The translations under genes and the position numbers were made by a program. Positions 41,520 through 51,058 of a stretch of 64,000 nucleotides of DNA are shown piece by piece. The stretch's first letter is position 1. Each line of letters starts with the position of its first letter. The notes beneath the pieces were generated by a model. That model did no database searches, was not told the origin of the DNA, and saw only the letters and a program-made list of their open reading frames with translations. The DNA lies in the NCBI GenBank assembly GCA_902617895.1, contig CACMYJ010000003.1, forward strand, positions 62,001 through 126,000. The letters run 5' to 3'. Source of the stretch: an uncultured Pelagibacteraceae bacterium. GTDB taxonomy: Bacteria; Pseudomonadota; Alphaproteobacteria; Pelagibacterales; Pelagibacteraceae.

Positions 41520-43172
41520 TTAATATTTTGTGGCTAAAATTGGCCCGATCTTTTCTATTATCTGACCGGCTACCCAGACAGTGGTCCAACCAGCTGTATT
41601 TCTCCAATTCCCCTTATAAGGATATCTATCATCTCTATAATGATAGACAAATTCTCTATTTGCTTTAGGTTCATCCAACATTACTGCTAATACAAATTTT
41701 GGGTCTGATGTTGGAAAAACTGATGCAAAAGTGTTAACTTTCTTTTTAGAATATCCACCCATTGAAGGTTGATCAGCAGTGCCAGTTTTTCCGCCTATTT
41801 CGTAACCCTTTACATTAGCAAAACCTGCTGTTCCATCTTTTGTTGATACAATTTTTCTAAGAATAGGATTAATTGTTTCTGATAAGTTTTCATTGAGTAT
41901 TCTTTGTCTTTGTAATTTTTTCTTCTTTAATAGTGTAGGTGTTATTTCATATCCTCCATTACTTATAATTGAATAGCCTTTTGAAAGTTGTAATAAAGTT
42001 GTGGCTATCCCATGGCCAAATGCAACTGTTGCAAGTTTACATTTACCCCATCTACCTAATTGAGTTGTGCCTACTTCCTGTATATCGAATTCTAAATTTG
42101 ATATAATTCCAATAGTTTGAAGAAACTCATTATAATTTTCAATACCAACTTTTTCAGCTATTCTAACAGAACCAATATTGCCTGATCTAATAAGAATCTC
42201 TTCAGCTGTTAAATCAGACGGTATTTTATCATCATATTCAGATATAGAATTTCCTGCACATGTAATTTTTTTTTTAAGGTTTTTAAATTCTGTTTCTGGC
42301 TCAACCACACTGTATTGTAACCCTGCAGCCAAAGTAAAAGTTTTAAAAACAGATCCAAATTCATAAACACCTTTTGTTGCTCTATTAATATATTTTACAT
42401 CATTTATTTTTTCTCTTTTATTAAGATCAAAGTCTGGAAGAGATACCATAGATAAAATGTTACCATCATTAATATCCATCAAAATTGCAGCACTTCCAAT
42501 ATTTTGAAATATATCTTTGGATTTTGATAACTCTTCTTTAATTAAATATTGAAGATCTTTATCAAGGGTTAATTTTAAAGGTTCTTTTGTGGTTGTTAGC
42601 TCATAATCAAAAGTTTTTTCGATTCCTGATATACCATTATTATCATTATCGATTTGACCAATTACATGACTAAATAAATTTCCATTTGGGTAAACTCTTG
42701 CTATGCTATCCTCTTGAATAAAGGATTTGTCTCCTAAAAGAAGAACTTGCTTAAGTTTTTCAGGACTTATTTTTTTTTTTACATAAAAGAATTTTTTTCC
42801 ATATATTTCTTCATCAAAACTTTTATCAGGAAAGATCAACTTAAGAGAAATTAACAATTTTTCTTTGTTAATTACTAAATTAGGGTTAATCCCTATATTA
42901 ACTACTGGAACGCTTTTAGCCAAAATATTTCCTTCATTATCTAAAATACTAGATCTGAAATTATCTTTTTTAACTATTTTTTGAATTTCAGGGATTTTTT
43001 TTATACTCAATAATATTACCTTAGATGAAAAAATAATTGATAAAATAAAAAATACAAAAAAAAGAAATGCTATTCTTTCAAAAGATATTTTAAGATATGA
43101 TTTATTTTCTTTATATGAAAAGCTATCATTAAATTTATCAGAATTTTGAGAGTGATTGTATAATTCACTCAT
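41520..43172 (-). CDS. ftsI: Peptidoglycan transpeptidase FtsI/PBP3
   Basis: KGVYEFGSVFKTFTLAAGLQ (SxxK), GGKTGTADQ, ARVYPNGNLFSHVIG. Confidence 0.95.
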   Translation of the reverse strand: MSELYNHSQNSDKFNDSFSYKENKSYLKISFERIAFLFFVFFILSIIFSSKVILLSIKKIPEIQKIVKKDNFRSSILDNEGNILAKSVPVVNIGINPNLVINKEKLLISLKLIFPDKSFDEEIYGKKFFYVKKKISPEKLKQVLLLGDKSFIQEDSIARVYPNGNLFSHVIGQIDNDNNGISGIEKTFDYELTTTKEPLKLTLDKDLQYLIKEELSKSKDIFQNIGSAAILMDINDGNILSMVSLPDFDLNKREKINDVKYINRATKGVYEFGSVFKTFTLAAGLQYSVVEPETEFKNLKKKITCAGNSISEYDDKIPSDLTAEEILIRSGNIGSVRIAEKVGIENYNEFLQTIGIISNLEFDIQEVGTTQLGRWGKCKLATVAFGHGIATTLLQLSKGYSIISNGGYEITPTLLKKKKLQRQRILNENLSETINPILRKIVSTKDGTAGFANVKGYEIGGKTGTADQPSMGGYSKKKVNTFASVFPTSDPKFVLAVMLDEPKANREFVYHYRDDRYPYKGNWRNTAGWTTVWVAGQIIEKIGPILATKY

Positions 43173-43470
43173 CAGTTTTACCCATTTTATTAATTTTTAA
43201 ATTATCGCCTAAAAATTCAATTTTGCTTAAATTTTCTATTTTCTTTTGAACAAATTTATCCTCAAAGTAAAATTGTTGATACTCCATTAGTTTTTTTGGT
43301 GAAGTTAAAATACTATAATCAAGTAAAGTCAGTTCATAACGATCTTCTAATATTCTAATATTTTCTTTTAATTGAAAAATTTCTTTATCGAGTTTTTTTG
43401 TTGTGTTTTTAGTTAATGTTGTTGCAAATATTAAAAAAATTATAGGCACAAAAAAAAATAATTTTTTCAT
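43165..43470 (-). CDS. ftsL: FtsL-like cell division protein
   Basis: Short, N-terminal TM plus coiled coil; position between rsmH and ftsI. Confidence 0.7.
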   Translation of the reverse strand: MKKLFFFVPIIFLIFATTLTKNTTKKLDKEIFQLKENIRILEDRYELTLLDYSILTSPKKLMEYQQFYFEDKFVQKKIENLSKIEFLGDNLKINKMGKTDE

Positions 43471-43474
43471 TTAA

Positions 43475-44470
43475 TTATCTCAAATCCTCAATATTTATTA
43501 AATTTCTAAATTTTTCTTCAAATTCGCTAAAATCACATTTATCATTAGTTTTAATTCCATACCTTAATTTAGCTGATCTTGAAGGTGGGTTTTTTTTTAT
43601 CTCACTTGAGCTTGGTAAAATAGGTTTTTTATCTATTAATTTAAAGCATTTTTCTGGGATCTCTGTTTCAGGTAAATATCTTGAGGAATTTCTTTGCTCA
43701 GAGTAGTGTTTAAAAAAAAATTTGACAATTCTGTCCTCTATTGAGTGAAAACTAACTACAGCTATAATGCCGCCTACGGGAATTAAATTAAATGAATTAA
43801 TCAAGCCATTTATTAATTCACTAATTTCTTTATTCACTAAAATTCTTAAAGCCTGAAAAACTTTAGTGGAATTATGTATTTTTGTTTTTTGATATTTTTT
43901 AACATTATCTATAATTTGAACTAAGTCCTCTGTTTTTATGGTTTTATCTTTTCTTTTTTCTACTATTTTTTTTGCTATTTTTTTTGAATATTTTTCATCG
44001 CCAAATACTTTAAATACTTTAGCAAGGTTATTTTCATCCATATTGGATATAACCTCATTTGCTGAAAAATCATTTATACCCATTCTCATATTTAGCTTTC
44101 CTTTATCAGAAAATGATAAACCTTTTCGAGAATTTTTAATTTGGTTAAATGAATATCCTAAATCAAAAATAATTCCTTTTATTTTATGATTTTTTAATTT
44201 GATTTGATTTATTTGAGAAAATTTTAGATTATAAAATTTAAATCTTTTATCATACTTTTTTTGGAGTTTTGATGTGCTGCTTAAGACATCTTTGTCCCTA
44301 TCCAACGCAATAATATTGTTTTGTTTATTTTCAAGAATTTTTTCTGAATATCCCCCTTGACCAAAAGTACAATCGATAAATGTGCCACCATAAAGAGGGG
44401 AAATAATGCTAATTAATTCTTTTAGCAGAACTGGAAAATGTTTGTTTTCCAGATTTATGGTGGCATTCAT
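43475..44470 (-). CDS. rsmH: 16S rRNA m4C1402 methyltransferase
   Basis: HFPVLLKELISI, GTFIDCTFGQGGYSEKIL, KVFQALRILVNKE, VVSFHSIEDRIVKFFF. Confidence 0.95.
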   Translation of the reverse strand: MNATINLENKHFPVLLKELISIISPLYGGTFIDCTFGQGGYSEKILENKQNNIIALDRDKDVLSSTSKLQKKYDKRFKFYNLKFSQINQIKLKNHKIKGIIFDLGYSFNQIKNSRKGLSFSDKGKLNMRMGINDFSANEVISNMDENNLAKVFKVFGDEKYSKKIAKKIVEKRKDKTIKTEDLVQIIDNVKKYQKTKIHNSTKVFQALRILVNKEISELINGLINSFNLIPVGGIIAVVSFHSIEDRIVKFFFKHYSEQRNSSRYLPETEIPEKCFKLIDKKPILPSSSEIKKNPPSRSAKLRYGIKTNDKCDFSEFEEKFRNLINIEDLR

Positions 44471-44488
44471 TTATTTTTTTGAAGACCA

Positions 44489-45952
44489 TTAATTTTTTTG
44501 TCTTCTCAAAAATGCTGGAATTTCTAAATCATCTTCTTCTTCTCTTGTTGTGCTTGTTTCAGTTGATAATGATGTTTCTTCTTCAGTTTCACTAATTGAT
44601 CCATCAGAATTAAATAGCTCAGGTGTTTCTTCATCAAAATCAAAATTCTCCAATCCATTTGATGGAGATGAGTTACTTTCATCTGTTTCAAAAGACTGCT
44701 CGGAAGCTGTGGATGCTTCATTCTCTACAGTATTTATTTCCTCCGCAATATTTGTCGAACTTACTAATTCTTCTGAATTATCAGTTTCAGATTTTGCTTG
44801 ACTTTCAGTTTCAGCTTTAATCTCTTCTTCTATTTTAAGAGCATTTGCCCCATTAGTCATGATTGAGCTGTTTTGGTTAGAAAATGTAAAAGCTTGAGAA
44901 GAACCTGTGTTAGAAAAATCAGAATATCCAGGATTTCTATTTTGTATTCTATGAACCATATTAATGACTGATTTTGGCTCTGGTTGTTGGCCATCCAGAG
45001 AAGTAGCTACTATTGAAACTCTCATTAAACCATCTAGACTCTCATCTGTAATTGCTCCAATTATCAGTTCTGCTTCTGGATCTACTTCAGCTCTAACTTT
45101 ATTAACAGCTTCATCTACCTCAAAAAGTTTAAGATCCTTTCCTCCAGTGATATTTACTAATAATCCTTTAGCTCCTTTTAATGTGTAGTCGTCTATAAGA
45201 GGATTGCTAATAGCCATCTCCGCAGCTTTAACTGCTCTACCTTCGCCTTCGGCCTGACCAGTACCCATCATGGCCTTACCCATCGAACTCATTACTGTTT
45301 CAACATCAGCAAAATCTAAATTTATTAATCCAGGTCTTACCATTAGATCAGTAATGCTTTGAACTCCATGCTTTAGTACATCATTAGATAATAAAAACGA
45401 TTCTTCAAATGTAGTTTGTTCACTTGCAATTTTGAATAAATTTTGATTTGGAACTACAATTATAGTGTCTACATGTTTTCTTAATTCCTCAAGACCTTGA
45501 TTTGCTTTTCTCATTCTTGAAGGACCTTCATATAAGAAAGGTAGGGTAACAACTCCAATCGTTAATATATTTAATTCTTTAGCAGCACGAGCAATAACAT
45601 GGGCAGCACCCGTTCCAGTTCCACCACCCATCCCTGCAGTTATGAAAACCATATTAGATCCTTGAAGAACATTAACAATTTCATTTAAGGATTCATCAGC
45701 AGCAGCTTCGCCTATATCTAATTTTGCTCCAGCACCTAATCCTTTTGTTAAATTTAATCCCATTTGGATTTTAGTTTGTGCATGGCTTAGTCTTAAATCT
45801 TGCGCATCAGTATTTACAGCTATGAACTCGACTCCTTGCAAACCTGATTCTATCATTCCATTAATTGCATTTCCTCCTGCTCCTCCAATCCCAAGAACTA
45901 ATATTCTAGGTTTTAACTCTTTTATATCTGGTGTTTTAAAATTAATTGTCAT
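44489..45952 (-). CDS. ftsZ: Cell division GTPase FtsZ
   Basis: [18 protein letters not shown] tubulin signature; acidic Ser/Glu-rich linker; C-terminal peptide [11 protein letters not shown]. Confidence 0.98.
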   Translation of the reverse strand: MTINFKTPDIKELKPRILVLGIGGAGGNAINGMIESGLQGVEFIAVNTDAQDLRLSHAQTKIQMGLNLTKGLGAGAKLDIGEAAADESLNEIVNVLQGSNMVFITAGMGGGTGTGAAHVIARAAKELNILTIGVVTLPFLYEGPSRMRKANQGLEELRKHVDTIIVVPNQNLFKIASEQTTFEESFLLSNDVLKHGVQSITDLMVRPGLINLDFADVETVMSSMGKAMMGTGQAEGEGRAVKAAEMAISNPLIDDYTLKGAKGLLVNITGGKDLKLFEVDEAVNKVRAEVDPEAELIIGAITDESLDGLMRVSIVATSLDGQQPEPKSVINMVHRIQNRNPGYSDFSNTGSSQAFTFSNQNSSIMTNGANALKIEEEIKAETESQAKSETDNSEELVSSTNIAEEINTVENEASTASEQSFETDESNSSPSNGLENFDFDEETPELFNSDGSISETEEETSLSTETSTTREEEDDLEIPAFLRRQKN

Positions 45953-45962
45953 TTATCCCCCG

Positions 45963-46418
45963 TTAGTTATTAAGTTTTTGCTCCCATTTAAGGTTAGCCC
46001 TATTAATGTTAGATTTTTTTCTAGCAGTGACCCTAAATTTTTCAAAACTTGTTGGTTCCCATATTTGGAAGGTTTTTCCCTGACCAACAAACAACATACT
46101 ATTTTTTATTTTTGCATGTCTTAATAATTTTTCTGTAATGAGAATTCTTCCCTCGCTATCAAATTGTAAGTTAATACTTTCTGACAGTATTGAGGTTGCA
46201 AAATAATCTTTCTTATCCTCAAATGGACTTAAAGTGTCTATTGCATTAGAAATTTTTTCAATTCGATCTTGAGGCCAAGCCTCAATTGACTGATTATTAA
46301 ATGATGGAAAACATACGATTCCGTTGTATCCCATATTGGAGAGATAGCTTCTAAAACTAGCAGGCACGGACACCCTTCCTTTTTTGTCTAATTTGTTTTC
46401 GTATGTAGATAAAAACAT
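45963..46418 (-). CDS. mraZ: Transcriptional regulator MraZ
   Basis: MFLSTYENKLDKKGRVSVPASFRSYL; two SpoVT/AbrB-like repeats. Confidence 0.95.
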   Translation of the reverse strand: MFLSTYENKLDKKGRVSVPASFRSYLSNMGYNGIVCFPSFNNQSIEAWPQDRIEKISNAIDTLSPFEDKKDYFATSILSESINLQFDSEGRILITEKLLRHAKIKNSMLFVGQGKTFQIWEPTSFEKFRVTARKKSNINRANLKWEQKLNN

Positions 46419-46437
46419 AATCCATAAATTCCATATT

Positions 46438-46480
46438 TGGGATTTTATGGGATATTATGGGTTTTAAATTTAATCGTCAA
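46438..46480 (-). promoter_or_regulatory. Putative mraZ (dcw) promoter overlapped by a triple TGGGN MraZ box
   Basis: Minus strand TTGACG (46475-46480)-N17-TAATAT (46452-46457); plus strand TGGGA-N5-TGGGA-N5-TGGGT at 46438-46462. Confidence 0.8.
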
Positions 46481-46597
46481 CACCTAATATTATATTATAG
46501 TCGAGTATTCTTGATTTGTTCTAAACTTCTGCAATGCAGCTAAATAGAAATTTTGATTTAATTTAATAAGAGATAAGAATTATAAGGTTGTGATTTT

Positions 46598-46953
46598 GCC
46601 AGATAAAATATAAGCCGGGTTCTGTCATTTAAACTTATCATTTCTCTAGACCTCAAATCACTTTGAGGTTCAAGCAACTAACCCAGATGACTAGCCAAAG
46701 ACTGCTTTTCGTTATTTCTAACAGTGTCATCTCTACTCAGTCTTGCTCCCAGTGGGGTTTTCCATGCGCTAGCTGTTACCAACTTAGCCGGTGTGCTCTT
46801 ACCACACCTTTTCACCCTTGCCTTGATAAGGCGGTTTATTTTCTGTGGCACTATCCCTAGGGTCGCCCCCGCCAGCCATTAACTGGCACTGTGTCTTTGT
46901 AGAGCCCGGACTTTCCTCTTTAATAAATTAAAGCGATAAGTCTTTTATCTGGC
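46598..46953 (-). ncRNA. rnpB: RNase P RNA (bacterial class A)
   Basis: Minus strand AAAGAGGAAAGTCCGGGCTC..., GGCGGGGGCGACCCTAGGGATAGTGCCAC, ACAGAACCCGGCTTATA; P1 pairing GCCAGATAAAA/TTTTATCTGGC. Confidence 0.95.
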
Positions 46954-46994
46954 TTGTGCACAATATTAATTTTTTAGTAAAATTCAATTATTTA

Positions 46995-47738
46995 TTATTT
47001 AAGATTTTTAAGGGATTTTGCTATTATAAAGCATTCTAAATCTAGTTTTCCATCTACTTTCTCAGGTCTAAATCTCATCTGGAAAACTTTAGTCAATTGT
47101 TTTATTTGAAAGGATTTCGAATAGTTAATCCTATAGCCTATTTTGGTTAAATACTTACTAAACTTTTGTAAGTCAAATTTTGGTATTTTTTTCATTAAAA
47201 ATTTTTTTTTATAATTAATATCATGCCACATGCCAATTTTGTTTTTACTCAAAAGTTTCCAGGGAAATTTTTCTCCTGGATCTACTTTTCTTGAAGGGGC
47301 TATATCTGAATGGCCTAGTATATTTTTTTTATTAATTTTATATTTTTTAATTAAGGTTTTTGAAATATTAATTAAAGTTTTAATTTGTTTATCGTTAAAC
47401 TTTCTATATCCATGTTTATGACCGGGATTTGAGATTTCAATACCTATTGAGTTGTGATTTAGAGATTTGTCATTTCGCCAATTTGACTTACCAGCATGCC
47501 AAGCTGTATATAAATCTGGAACCATTTGTATTAATTTACCTGATGAAGTTATATAATAATGACAACTTACATTAGAATTAAAACTTGTTAATTTTTTAAT
47601 TGCTAATTTATCATTTTTCATTCCAGTATAATGAAAGATTAAATACTTTATTTTATTTTTATGTCTTTTTTTTAAATCAAAATTTGGAGAGTAATTAATG
47701 GTCATTTTTTCAACATTTTTTTGCATTATTTCAAACAT
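46995..47738 (-). CDS. N-acetylmuramoyl-L-alanine amidase (AmiD/AmpD type)
   Basis: KYLIFHYTGM, VSCHYYITSSGKLIQMVPD, AWHAGKSNWR, ILGHSDIAPSRKVDPGEKFPW. Confidence 0.92.
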   Translation of the reverse strand: MFEIMQKNVEKMTINYSPNFDLKKRHKNKIKYLIFHYTGMKNDKLAIKKLTSFNSNVSCHYYITSSGKLIQMVPDLYTAWHAGKSNWRNDKSLNHNSIGIEISNPGHKHGYRKFNDKQIKTLINISKTLIKKYKINKKNILGHSDIAPSRKVDPGEKFPWKLLSKNKIGMWHDINYKKKFLMKKIPKFDLQKFSKYLTKIGYRINYSKSFQIKQLTKVFQMRFRPEKVDGKLDLECFIIAKSLKNLK

Positions 47739-47778
47739 TTAAATCTTTTAATTAATATAAGATATAATATAAACGTCA

Positions 47779-48585
47779 TTGATGAAAAAATTTTTAAAAG
47801 TATTCATAATCTCAATAATTTTTCAAGTTATAACACTAAATGTTTTTGCTGGATCTGATGGTACATTAGAAATAAATAATAAAACTAAAGACCAAAATGT
47901 TGAGGTTAAGGATTGTTTTGAAACTGTAAACAGAGCTATTTTTAGCTTCAACCAAGGTCTAGACAAAGTTTTTTTTAAACCTATTGCAAAAGGTTATCGA
48001 TACTTACCAAAACCAATAAGATCAGGAACGGGCAATGCTTTAAATAATTTATCAAATCTTGTGACCATTCCTAACAATATATTGCAAGGTCAATTTAAAG
48101 AAGCTGGTGTAAATAGTTTAAGATTTTCAATTAATACCACGCTTGGTATTGCCGGAATTTTTGATGTCGCTTCATATTATGGGTTAAATAAGCTTGACAA
48201 AGAAGACTATGGCCAAACTTTAGGGTCTTGGGGTGTAAAAGAAGGATGTTATTTTGTATTGCCAGTTTTAGGTCCTACAACTGTAAGGGACTCGCTAGGT
48301 TCAATTGTTAATTTAGCCGGTGGAGATCCATGGTACAATGTTACAATAGGAGCTGATACAAAATTTTTTGAAAATTCAGATTACTATTATTCAAGATTAA
48401 CCTCTGGTGTTAATTTTAGAGCAAAAAATTTGGAGGCATTTGATAACCTTGAAAAAAATTCATTAGATCTTTATGCATCTGTAAGGAGTTTATATTTACA
48501 AGATAGACAAAGAAAAATTCAAAATTCGGATGAAATAACAGAAACAATGAATGATGATGATTGGGAAGAAATAGATATCCAATAA
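47779..48585 (+). CDS. mlaA: MlaA/VacJ family lipid-asymmetry protein
   Basis: ETVNRAIFSFNQGLDKVFFKPIAKGYR, DYGQTLGSWGVKEGCYFVLPVLGPTTVRDSLG. Confidence 0.93.
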   Translation: MMKKFLKVFIISIIFQVITLNVFAGSDGTLEINNKTKDQNVEVKDCFETVNRAIFSFNQGLDKVFFKPIAKGYRYLPKPIRSGTGNALNNLSNLVTIPNNILQGQFKEAGVNSLRFSINTTLGIAGIFDVASYYGLNKLDKEDYGQTLGSWGVKEGCYFVLPVLGPTTVRDSLGSIVNLAGGDPWYNVTIGADTKFFENSDYYYSRLTSGVNFRAKNLEAFDNLEKNSLDLYASVRSLYLQDRQRKIQNSDEITETMNDDDWEEIDIQ

Positions 48586-48591
48586 TTATTA

Positions 48592-49182
48592 ATGTTTCAA
48601 ATCAAAAAAATTCTAATTATTTTTTTAATTACTTCTTTGACTACTCCTTTAGCATCTAAGGAACCAACTATATTAATAACAGAAATAGTCAATGAAGCAT
48701 CTATGATTTTATCTAGTAACGATCCAGTCGAGTCTAAAATAATTAAATTAAACAATATTGCTGAAACCAACGTAGATATTGAAGGTATTGGAATGTACAC
48801 GTTGGGAAAATACCGTAAAAATTTAAATGAAAATCAGAAAATTAAATATAAGAAACTTTTTAATAGTTATTTTTTGAAAAGCTTTTCAAGTAGATTAGTT
48901 GATTATTCAAATCCAAAAATTAGCATAGTTTCTGAAAAAAAAATAAATGAAAAATATACGATTGTAAATACTGTTTTAGAAGCGACTGCAAAAAATCCTG
49001 AAATAAAAATTGACTGGAGAATTTACACAAAAAATCCAGAGAGACCTTTAATAAGAGATCTTATAGTTGAGGGTTTGAGTTTAGCAAGAACTCAAAAAGA
49101 AGAATTTAAATCAATACTACAAAATAATAATGAAGATATTGATTATTTATTTAAATCTCTTGAGGAATTTATTATCAAGTAG
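48592..49182 (+). CDS. mlaC: MlaC/Ttg2D family phospholipid-binding protein
   Basis: Signal peptide; GMYTLGKYRKNLNENQKIKYKKLFNSYFLKSFSSRL; adjacent to mlaA. Confidence 0.88.
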   Translation: MFQIKKILIIFLITSLTTPLASKEPTILITEIVNEASMILSSNDPVESKIIKLNNIAETNVDIEGIGMYTLGKYRKNLNENQKIKYKKLFNSYFLKSFSSRLVDYSNPKISIVSEKKINEKYTIVNTVLEATAKNPEIKIDWRIYTKNPERPLIRDLIVEGLSLARTQKEEFKSILQNNNEDIDYLFKSLEEFIIK

Positions 49183-49259
49183 TGGTGGGCCCGCCAGGAC
49201 TCGAACCTGGGACCAATACATTATGAGTGTACTGCTCTAACCAACTGAGCTACAGGCCC
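49183..49259 (-). tRNA. tRNA with CAT anticodon (elongator Met or Ile2)
   Basis: Minus strand GGGCCTGTAGCTCAGTTGGTTAGAGCAGTACACTCATAATGTATTGGTCCCAGGTTCGAGTCCTGGCGGGCCCACCA; full cloverleaf, encoded CCA. Confidence 0.95.
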
Positions 49260-49356
49260 TAAATTGAAGGTTTTTTACAATAACTATTGTGCTCTAGCAA
49301 GAAATAAAACTGAATTTAAAAATTTTAGTTTTTTAACTAATTAAGTATAGTTATTT

Positions 49357-50973
49357 ATGGAAAAATCAAAGGGCAATTTCTTAGCAAAAGAAATAAATAA
49401 AATTTTGAATTTTTATAAGTTAGGTGACTTTCACTCAATTGTGAGTATATCAAAAAAACTTTTAAAAAAATATCCAGAATTTAGTCCACTTTATAATTTT
49501 TTAGGCATAAGTTACAGACAACTTGGAGACATAAAACTTGCTGAGAAAATACTTTTGGAAGGTTATTCAAAAGATCCAAAAAATCCTGGAATATTGACGA
49601 ATTTAGGATCGATTTACAGAATAAAAAAAAATAAAAGAGACTCATTAAGATACTTTGAAGAGTCTTTTAGAATAAATCCTAATGATATTGCGCTTTTAGT
49701 CAATTATGCAAATGCATTAGGTGATTTTAATAAAGTTCAAGATTCAATTAGTCTTTTAGAAAAGGCTAGGCTTATTGACAAAAATAATCAAACCGTACTG
49801 ATCAATCTTGCGAGTTTCTATCAAAACTTAGGAAGATTTGAAGACGCAAGAAATTTATTAATAGAAATTATTCAAAAATTTCCAGGTTTAACAGTTCCTC
49901 ACAAATTGCTTTCCGATATTACTAGATATAAAGTTAACGATAAACATCATTTACAAATGCTTAATCATGCCGAATACATGGATAAAGACAATCAAAAATA
50001 TACCGATGAATTAAAATATCCTTTATATTTTGGACTTGCAAAATCATTTGAAGATCAAAAAGATTATAAAAATTCATTCAAATGGTTAAAAAAAGGAAAT
50101 GATATAAAAAAATTGCTAATTACACAAAATGCTAAAAGATTAAATCAAAAAAATCCAATTGAAAAAGAAATATATTTTTTAAATACTGTAAAAGAAATTT
50201 TTCAAAATATTGATATTACAAAGTACGATAATGAAAACAAAAGTGGAAAAAATTTAATATTTATTCTTGGATTACCTAGATCTGGAACAACATTAACTCA
50301 TCAAATTATTGCATCTCATTCTAAAACTTTTGGCGGTGGAGAACTTAATTTGCTTACCCGCGCAGTATATGATAATATAGATAATCCAATATTCTTGGAT
50401 ATTTTCAAAAAATATAATTTTCAAAAATTAAAAAATTTAGTTGAAAATTATAACAACAATTGCAGAGATTTAAGTAATGAAGGGAAAATTATAGTTGATA
50501 AATCTCCAATGAATTTTAGAATGCTTGGATTTATTAGAATGCTGTTCCCACAGTCTAAAATTATTCATTGTACTCGTGAAGCTAAGGATAACTGTTTATC
50601 CATTTATAAAAATGTTTTTTATGAATCAAATATTCCATGGAGTTATGATATAAGTGATTTAACAACATATTACGGGGAATACAAAAAAATAATGAACTTT
50701 TGGAATACAAAAATGCCGGGTTTTATTTTTAATTCGAGCTATGAGTTATTGGTAAAAAATCAGGAGACTCAGTCTAAAAAAATGTTAAATTTTTGTAACT
50801 TAAATTGGGAAAAAGAAACATTAAAATATTACCAAAAAAATATTCCAATACAAACCTTAAGTATAGAACAAGCAAGAAATCCCGTTTACAAAACATCTTT
50901 AAAAACTTATGAAAATTATTCTGAGTTTTTAAATTTCAATGAAATAGATAAGATAGAGAAAAAATATACTTAA
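49357..50973 (+). CDS. TPR-repeat sulfotransferase-family protein
   Basis: TPR units (PKNPGILTNLGSIYRIKKNKRDSLRYFEESFRINPND); PAPS-binding LIFILGLPRSGTTLTHQIIASH. Confidence 0.88.
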   Translation: MEKSKGNFLAKEINKILNFYKLGDFHSIVSISKKLLKKYPEFSPLYNFLGISYRQLGDIKLAEKILLEGYSKDPKNPGILTNLGSIYRIKKNKRDSLRYFEESFRINPNDIALLVNYANALGDFNKVQDSISLLEKARLIDKNNQTVLINLASFYQNLGRFEDARNLLIEIIQKFPGLTVPHKLLSDITRYKVNDKHHLQMLNHAEYMDKDNQKYTDELKYPLYFGLAKSFEDQKDYKNSFKWLKKGNDIKKLLITQNAKRLNQKNPIEKEIYFLNTVKEIFQNIDITKYDNENKSGKNLIFILGLPRSGTTLTHQIIASHSKTFGGGELNLLTRAVYDNIDNPIFLDIFKKYNFQKLKNLVENYNNNCRDLSNEGKIIVDKSPMNFRMLGFIRMLFPQSKIIHCTREAKDNCLSIYKNVFYESNIPWSYDISDLTTYYGEYKKIMNFWNTKMPGFIFNSSYELLVKNQETQSKKMLNFCNLNWEKETLKYYQKNIPIQTLSIEQARNPVYKTSLKTYENYSEFLNFNEIDKIEKKYT

Positions 50974-50982
50974 ATTTCAAAT

Positions 50983-51057
50983 TGGTGGGCCGTGTTGGTT
51001 ACGCTCCAACTACCCCTGCAATGTCAATGCAGTACTCTACTATTGAGCTAACGGCCC
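50983..51057 (-). tRNA. tRNA-Val(GAC) with noncanonical D- and T-loops
   Basis: Minus strand GGGCCGTTAGCTCAATAGTAGAGTACTGCATTGACATTGCAGGGGTAGTTGGAGCGTAACCAACACGGCCCACCA; all four stems pair, encoded CCA. Confidence 0.8.
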
Positions 51058-51058
51058 T

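Noticed and set aside
44524-44820. Several overlapping ORFs on both strands (44524-44721, 44550-44801, 44623-44820)
   Set aside because: Shadow ORFs over the Ser/Glu-rich FtsZ linker; composition-driven, no independent start context.
46663-46860. 65-aa plus-strand ORF
   Set aside because: Antisense to the RNase P RNA gene; coincidental open frame.
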